DNA of 36,503 bases from JBOFEH01 sp051650265 (GTDB lineage Bacteria; Bacillota; Clostridia; Lachnospirales; Cellulosilyticaceae): contig JBOFIR010000002.1 in NCBI GenBank assembly GCA_051650265.1, positions 1 to 36,503 on the forward strand. The letters are read 5' to 3'. Made by a program: the position numbers and the translations under genes. A model generated the notes under the pieces. It ran no database searches, was not told where the DNA came from, and saw only the letters and a list, made by a program, of their open reading frames with translations. Below are positions 33,283 to 36,503 of this stretch, piece after piece (position 1 is the stretch's first letter; the number at the start of each line of letters is the position of its first letter).

Positions 33283-33318
33283 CAAAGCGCTCTCTTCATT
33301 GAGGGTGCTTTTGTTTTT
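33283..33318 (+). terminator. Intrinsic terminator of the glycerate operon
   Basis: AAAGCGCTCTC (33284-33294) pairs with GAGGGTGCTTT (33301-33311), including two G-T pairs, with a 6-nt loop and a T-rich tail. Confidence 0.85.
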
Positions 33319-33448
33319 TAGCAAAGCATATAGGGGCTTATTTTAATAAAAATAGATATATGAGCATTTATTCATCTAAAAAAATTGAGATGAGAGATCA
33401 CTTATGGTAAGATGACCTAGACTATAATAGAGATAGAGGGGACAACAA

Positions 33449-34789
33449 ATGACAAAAGAAACAAAGCAAATGATGGGTACAATTTTTATATTAGCGGTGC
33501 CGGTCATTATCGAAAATATCTTGCAGGTGCTTTTGGGGACAACAGATACACTCTTCGCAGGAAAACTAGATGGTAATGCCATTGCTGGTATTGGGGTTAC
33601 CAATTTGATTATGAATATTTATATTGCCTTCTTTACGGCAGTAGGTGTGGGTACGACAGCTATTATTGCAAGGAAGATAGGCGACCAGAAGATAGATGAG
33701 GCGGAGAATGCCTTAAAACAATCAGTGATTTTAGGTGCACTGATTGGTATTGGAGTAGGAATTGTAAGCATATGCTTTGCAGAGCCATTACTTCGCTTAC
33801 TTGGGGCAGCACCAGAAGTGATGGCCTATGCCAAACCTTACTTTATGGTTGTTGCAGTGCCTTGCGTGGTACTTTGTTTGATGCAAACTTTATCAAGTGC
33901 TCTCAGAGGTGCAGGGGATACCAAGACACCAATGATAGCTGCGACTATTGCCAACATCATTAATATCCCACTCAACTACATATTGATTTTTGGTATTTTT
34001 GGATTTGAAGGATGGGGGATTGTTGGTGCAGGTCTGGCAACAACACTTTCTCGTATCGTTGCACTTGGGATCTTAGCGATGAAGTTACAAAAAGGCCAAT
34101 CAAAACTGCATCTCAACTTCAAAGAATCTTGGAAAATTGATAAAGAGATGATGGGAACCATTGGTCGTATTGGGATTCCAGCAGGCATGGAAAAGCTGAT
34201 TATGAGACTAGGTCAATTGGTATATGGTTCTATGATCATTACACTAGGTACATCTTCCTATATTGCCCACAATGTGGCAGGAACTATTGAGAGCTACTCA
34301 TATCTACCAGCTATGGGATTTGGAGTAGCAACAACGACTCTTGTGGGACAGCAGCTGGGGGCAAGGAAGATTAAGGACGCAAAAAAATACGCCTATGTAA
34401 GCAATATCCTTTCGTCAATCCTTATGATCGTGATTGGTATACTTTTCTTTATAGGCGCACCGTTCTTGGCAGCATTATTCACAGAAGACGCAGAAGTTAA
34501 ACTCCTTGTTGTGAAGGTATTGCGTATCATTGCTTTATTCCAGCCACTATTATCCTTATCTATGATTATGGCAAGTGCCTTACAAGGTGCAGGGGATACC
34601 AAATTCCCGATGTATGCCACGTTGGTGGGAATCTGGGGTATTCGTGTAGCTGGTGGTTATTTATTAGCAGTTGTATTTGGACTTGGTCTGGTAGGCATTT
34701 GGCTAGCCTATGCACTAGATGTATCTGTGCGCGGTATACTGATGTTTCTGCGTTTTAGAAAAGCTAAGTGGGCTCAGATCATAATCTAG
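33449..34789 (+). CDS. MATE-family multidrug efflux transporter
   Basis: A 446-residue, 12-TM MATE exporter, which uses a sodium or proton gradient to expel drugs or metabolites. The two homologous halves can be seen in the repeated TLSSALRGAGDTKTPM (about 148-163) and MASALQGAGDTKFPM (about 373-387), plus the start VPVIIENILQVLLGTTDTLFAGKLD and LVGQQLGARK. A possible promoter is TTGAGA-N17-TAAGAT with a TGG extension (about 33386-33414). GAGGGG precedes ATG 33449. The stop overlaps that of the convergent DHHW gene within CTAG, and no terminator lies between them. The substrate is unknown. Confidence 0.93.
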   Translation: MTKETKQMMGTIFILAVPVIIENILQVLLGTTDTLFAGKLDGNAIAGIGVTNLIMNIYIAFFTAVGVGTTAIIARKIGDQKIDEAENALKQSVILGALIGIGVGIVSICFAEPLLRLLGAAPEVMAYAKPYFMVVAVPCVVLCLMQTLSSALRGAGDTKTPMIAATIANIINIPLNYILIFGIFGFEGWGIVGAGLATTLSRIVALGILAMKLQKGQSKLHLNFKESWKIDKEMMGTIGRIGIPAGMEKLIMRLGQLVYGSMIITLGTSSYIAHNVAGTIESYSYLPAMGFGVATTTLVGQQLGARKIKDAKKYAYVSNILSSILMIVIGILFFIGAPFLAALFTEDAEVKLLVVKVLRIIALFQPLLSLSMIMASALQGAGDTKFPMYATLVGIWGIRVAGGYLLAVVFGLGLVGIWLAYALDVSVRGILMFLRFRKAKWAQIII

Positions 34790-36117
34790 GAAGGTAGCAG
34801 ACTATCATCTAGGATAATCACAGCATCAAAGGTGTACTGGCCTAGGTAGTCTTCAAAGGTTATTTCATCAAAGAATCTGAGGTCTAGTATATGGGTTTCA
34901 GAGAAACAGGTACTTAGAAATGCGGAGTAAGGGAGTCCATATGAATTCTGGATGATTAAAAGCTTCTTATCACTTAAATTCTTATTTTTTAATACTACTT
35001 GTGCATGATCTTGACCAAAATAAACAGCATAACGGTTTGTAGAAACAGGGGCTTTTGGGTCTAGCAATTCAGGAACAAGGATTGCTTCCTCAAAAGTTCC
35101 TTTTTTTGTAGTAGTTTCACCTTGATGGCTGATGGTCACTTGGTAGTCAGTGGGGTACTTTGGCGTGATGAGTGTATAGTCATCTAGACCGCCATAGAGT
35201 TGTCCTACACGTCTACCTTGAGATCCTAAAAAACTATTAGGATAGGTAATAAAGTTGTAGTTTTCAAGAGCCGTTTGCTTAGTATAATCATTGGGATCAA
35301 GAACACCCAATTCGCCTAGGCGTTGAATTGTTTGATCAAATGCCCAAAAGGCGGTCTGTGTGGTCCAGTGGTGATCGGTCTTGAAGAAGCGTTTAGAAGG
35401 GTGTGGTGTATCATCAGATGCAGTGGTACGCAGGTCAAGGGACTGTACACCGTAGCGTCTAAGTCCTAGGAGGTAACGGTCTACATTGGTGTTGGTATAG
35501 TCTATAATGCCTTCAGGAAGTGTGGTGTAATCTTCGATAATCTTTACAGGTGGTTGAACATAGAGAAGAGGAATACCACGTTCCTTGAGCAGTACTTTTG
35601 CAGTGGCAACAAGCTTTGTATTTTGATCGATGGTACTACTGATATAGGGCGCATAGAACTGAAGAAAACCTTGTTCATCTTTGATGACAGTTTTCGTAGC
35701 ATCTGCATCCTCAATCATTACTTTACCTGTAAGGTTTTGCACACCACCGTAGAGATTAATGAAGGCAGGGGTAAAGACAATTTCTTTGGTAAACTCAGAC
35801 TCTACACGTTGGATGATACGGGTGAGCGGGTTGGTGGGCTGCTTGCTAGGAGAAACAGAAGGTGTAGTGGTTGGTGAGGTAGTATGAACACGATCTTGAG
35901 ATGGTGCATGTAATACGGCATCGTAGTCTACAATAGGAAGATTTTCTTGAATGGTAAGAAAAGGTGTGGTACGGGTGGGGGCTTCGGCTGATGCTATAGT
36001 TGGTTCAAAGCGTTCTACTACCTTGAAACTAAAAGAAGTCAGAGAAAGTGTTCCTATAGAGAAAATGAGGATCAAGAAGATAAGTGCTACCACATGGTGT
36101 TTTTGAATTTGTTTCAT
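34786..36117 (-). CDS. DHHW/AlgX-AlgJ-like SGNH protein, glycan O-acetylation
   Basis: A 443-residue protein with an N-terminal signal anchor (about 9-29), then a Thr-, Ser- and Pro-rich linker (about 38-100), then an AlgX/AlgJ-like SGNH domain. The key motif is FFKTDHHWT (about 245-253), and FLGSQGRRVGQLYGGLDDY and IIQNSYGLPYSAFLS (catalytic Ser region) follow. Such proteins act outside the membrane and transfer acetyl groups delivered by an MBOAT partner onto a cell-surface polysaccharide. The MBOAT gene is directly upstream in the same direction, 20 nt away. AAAGGAG precedes ATG 36117. The target polymer is not known. Confidence 0.87.
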   Translation of the reverse strand: MKQIQKHHVVALIFLILIFSIGTLSLTSFSFKVVERFEPTIASAEAPTRTTPFLTIQENLPIVDYDAVLHAPSQDRVHTTSPTTTPSVSPSKQPTNPLTRIIQRVESEFTKEIVFTPAFINLYGGVQNLTGKVMIEDADATKTVIKDEQGFLQFYAPYISSTIDQNTKLVATAKVLLKERGIPLLYVQPPVKIIEDYTTLPEGIIDYTNTNVDRYLLGLRRYGVQSLDLRTTASDDTPHPSKRFFKTDHHWTTQTAFWAFDQTIQRLGELGVLDPNDYTKQTALENYNFITYPNSFLGSQGRRVGQLYGGLDDYTLITPKYPTDYQVTISHQGETTTKKGTFEEAILVPELLDPKAPVSTNRYAVYFGQDHAQVVLKNKNLSDKKLLIIQNSYGLPYSAFLSTCFSETHILDLRFFDEITFEDYLGQYTFDAVIILDDSLLPS

Positions 36118-36137
36118 AAGATGGCTCCTTTCTTAGT

Positions 36138-36503
36138 TTAGAAGTTAAAATAGATAAAGGGGTTGTAAGCACCTTTTACCATATAGCTCATACAGACTAT
36201 GAGAAGTATGATGAATGTCGTGATATATAAGAGGTCGTGCCATTTCGGCTTGAGGGCTGAAAAGTTGATCTTCTTTGCAAGTGGCATAGAAAAGAGTATA
36301 CCAAATAGGAAGAAAAGGCTATTTTGACCCAATAGTTGTAGATCATAAGAGGTAATGAGCGGATTATGATCTAAGCCAAACATTGCTTGGAGGTAGGCAT
36401 AGGCAGCATGTATAGTTGGTGCACGGAAGATTACCCAGCCGATGATTACTACGAGTAAGACATAGAGGTGCCGAAAGCATGGCATTATCTCAATTTGTTT
36501 TTT
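36138..36503 (-). CDS. MBOAT O-acyltransferase, C-terminal part (AlgI/DltB/PatA-like)
   Basis: The last ~122 residues of a membrane-bound O-acyltransferase; the gene continues past the window edge. The frame reads ...KKQIEI before the internal Met at 36485, then RHLYVLLVVIIGWVIFRAP, a short FGLDHNP loop, two more TM segments and the C-terminal NPFIYFNF, all typical of the AlgI-type MBOAT tail. The conserved catalytic His lies outside the window. It pairs with the DHHW protein gene just downstream to acetylate an extracellular glycan. Confidence 0.85.
   Translation of the reverse strand, partial: KKQIEIMPCFRHLYVLLVVIIGWVIFRAPTIHAAYAYLQAMFGLDHNPLITSYDLQLLGQNSLFFLFGILFSMPLAKKINFSALKPKWHDLLYITTFIILLIVCMSYMVKGAYNPFIYFNF

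Noticed and set aside
1..36503. CRISPR arrays, insertion sequences, tRNA or rRNA genes, phage genes
   Set aside because: None found by reading: no spaced direct repeats, no transposase or integrase frames, and no tRNA-like cloverleaf was noticed.

Overview
The window looks like a chromosomal segment from a low-to-moderate GC Gram-positive anaerobe, most likely a gut or rumen Lachnospirales/Clostridia member. The support is strong AGGAGG-type ribosome binding sites, a tryptophan T-box leader, many intrinsic terminators with U-tracts, and the families present (YtrA-type GntR, DeoR, CdaR, BceRS-like two-component system, GntP, S41). The genus cannot be fixed from this sequence. No tRNA, rRNA, IS element, phage gene or CRISPR array was seen.

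Layout. 1-3680 (minus): a glycan-degrading set made of a GH33-type sialidase, a GH110-type alpha-1,3-galactosidase and the first codons of a further gene; neither enzyme has a signal peptide, so they should act on imported glycans. 3824-7344 (plus): a GntR regulator, ABC ATPase, permease and lipoprotein, with a palindromic operator at the promoter. 7349-8299 (minus): a membrane-anchored alpha/beta hydrolase. 8452-10070: a lone trpB under a complete Trp T-box, followed by a 26-residue small ORF. 10261-12045 (minus): a transmembrane diguanylate cyclase. 12046-12595: no protein gene, but a promoter-to-terminator unit that looks like a free-standing small RNA, and a weaker second one. 12596-15997: PHP phosphoesterase plus organophosphate-type MFS transporter, divergent from a DeoR regulator. 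16020-17658 (minus): SGNH esterase overlapping a membrane acyltransferase. 17814-19301: secreted S41 protease.

19340-21860 holds the most unusual unit: a FabH-like (KASIII) thiolase-fold gene with two of three catalytic residues replaced, overlapping by 4 nt a six-TM chemoreceptor gene, behind a sequence that closely resembles a sigma-28/SigD motility promoter. Then come a flavodoxin, and (minus) an ECF sigma factor fused in frame to a 251-residue domain of unknown function that keeps its own internal ribosome binding site and ATG.

24031-28892 is an ABC/FtsX-type exporter with response regulator and sensor kinase. 28904-29530 (minus) is an unrecognised cysteine-rich protein. 29638-33318 is a glycerate-use cluster (CdaR regulator, glycerate kinase, GntP permease) with a TGTGA-N6-TCACA site in the promoter. 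33449-34789 is a MATE exporter, convergent with a DHHW/AlgX-like protein and the C-terminal part of an MBOAT acyltransferase (glycan O-acetylation) that runs off the end. Overlapping genes, and genes that end inside their own terminator hairpin, recur across the window.
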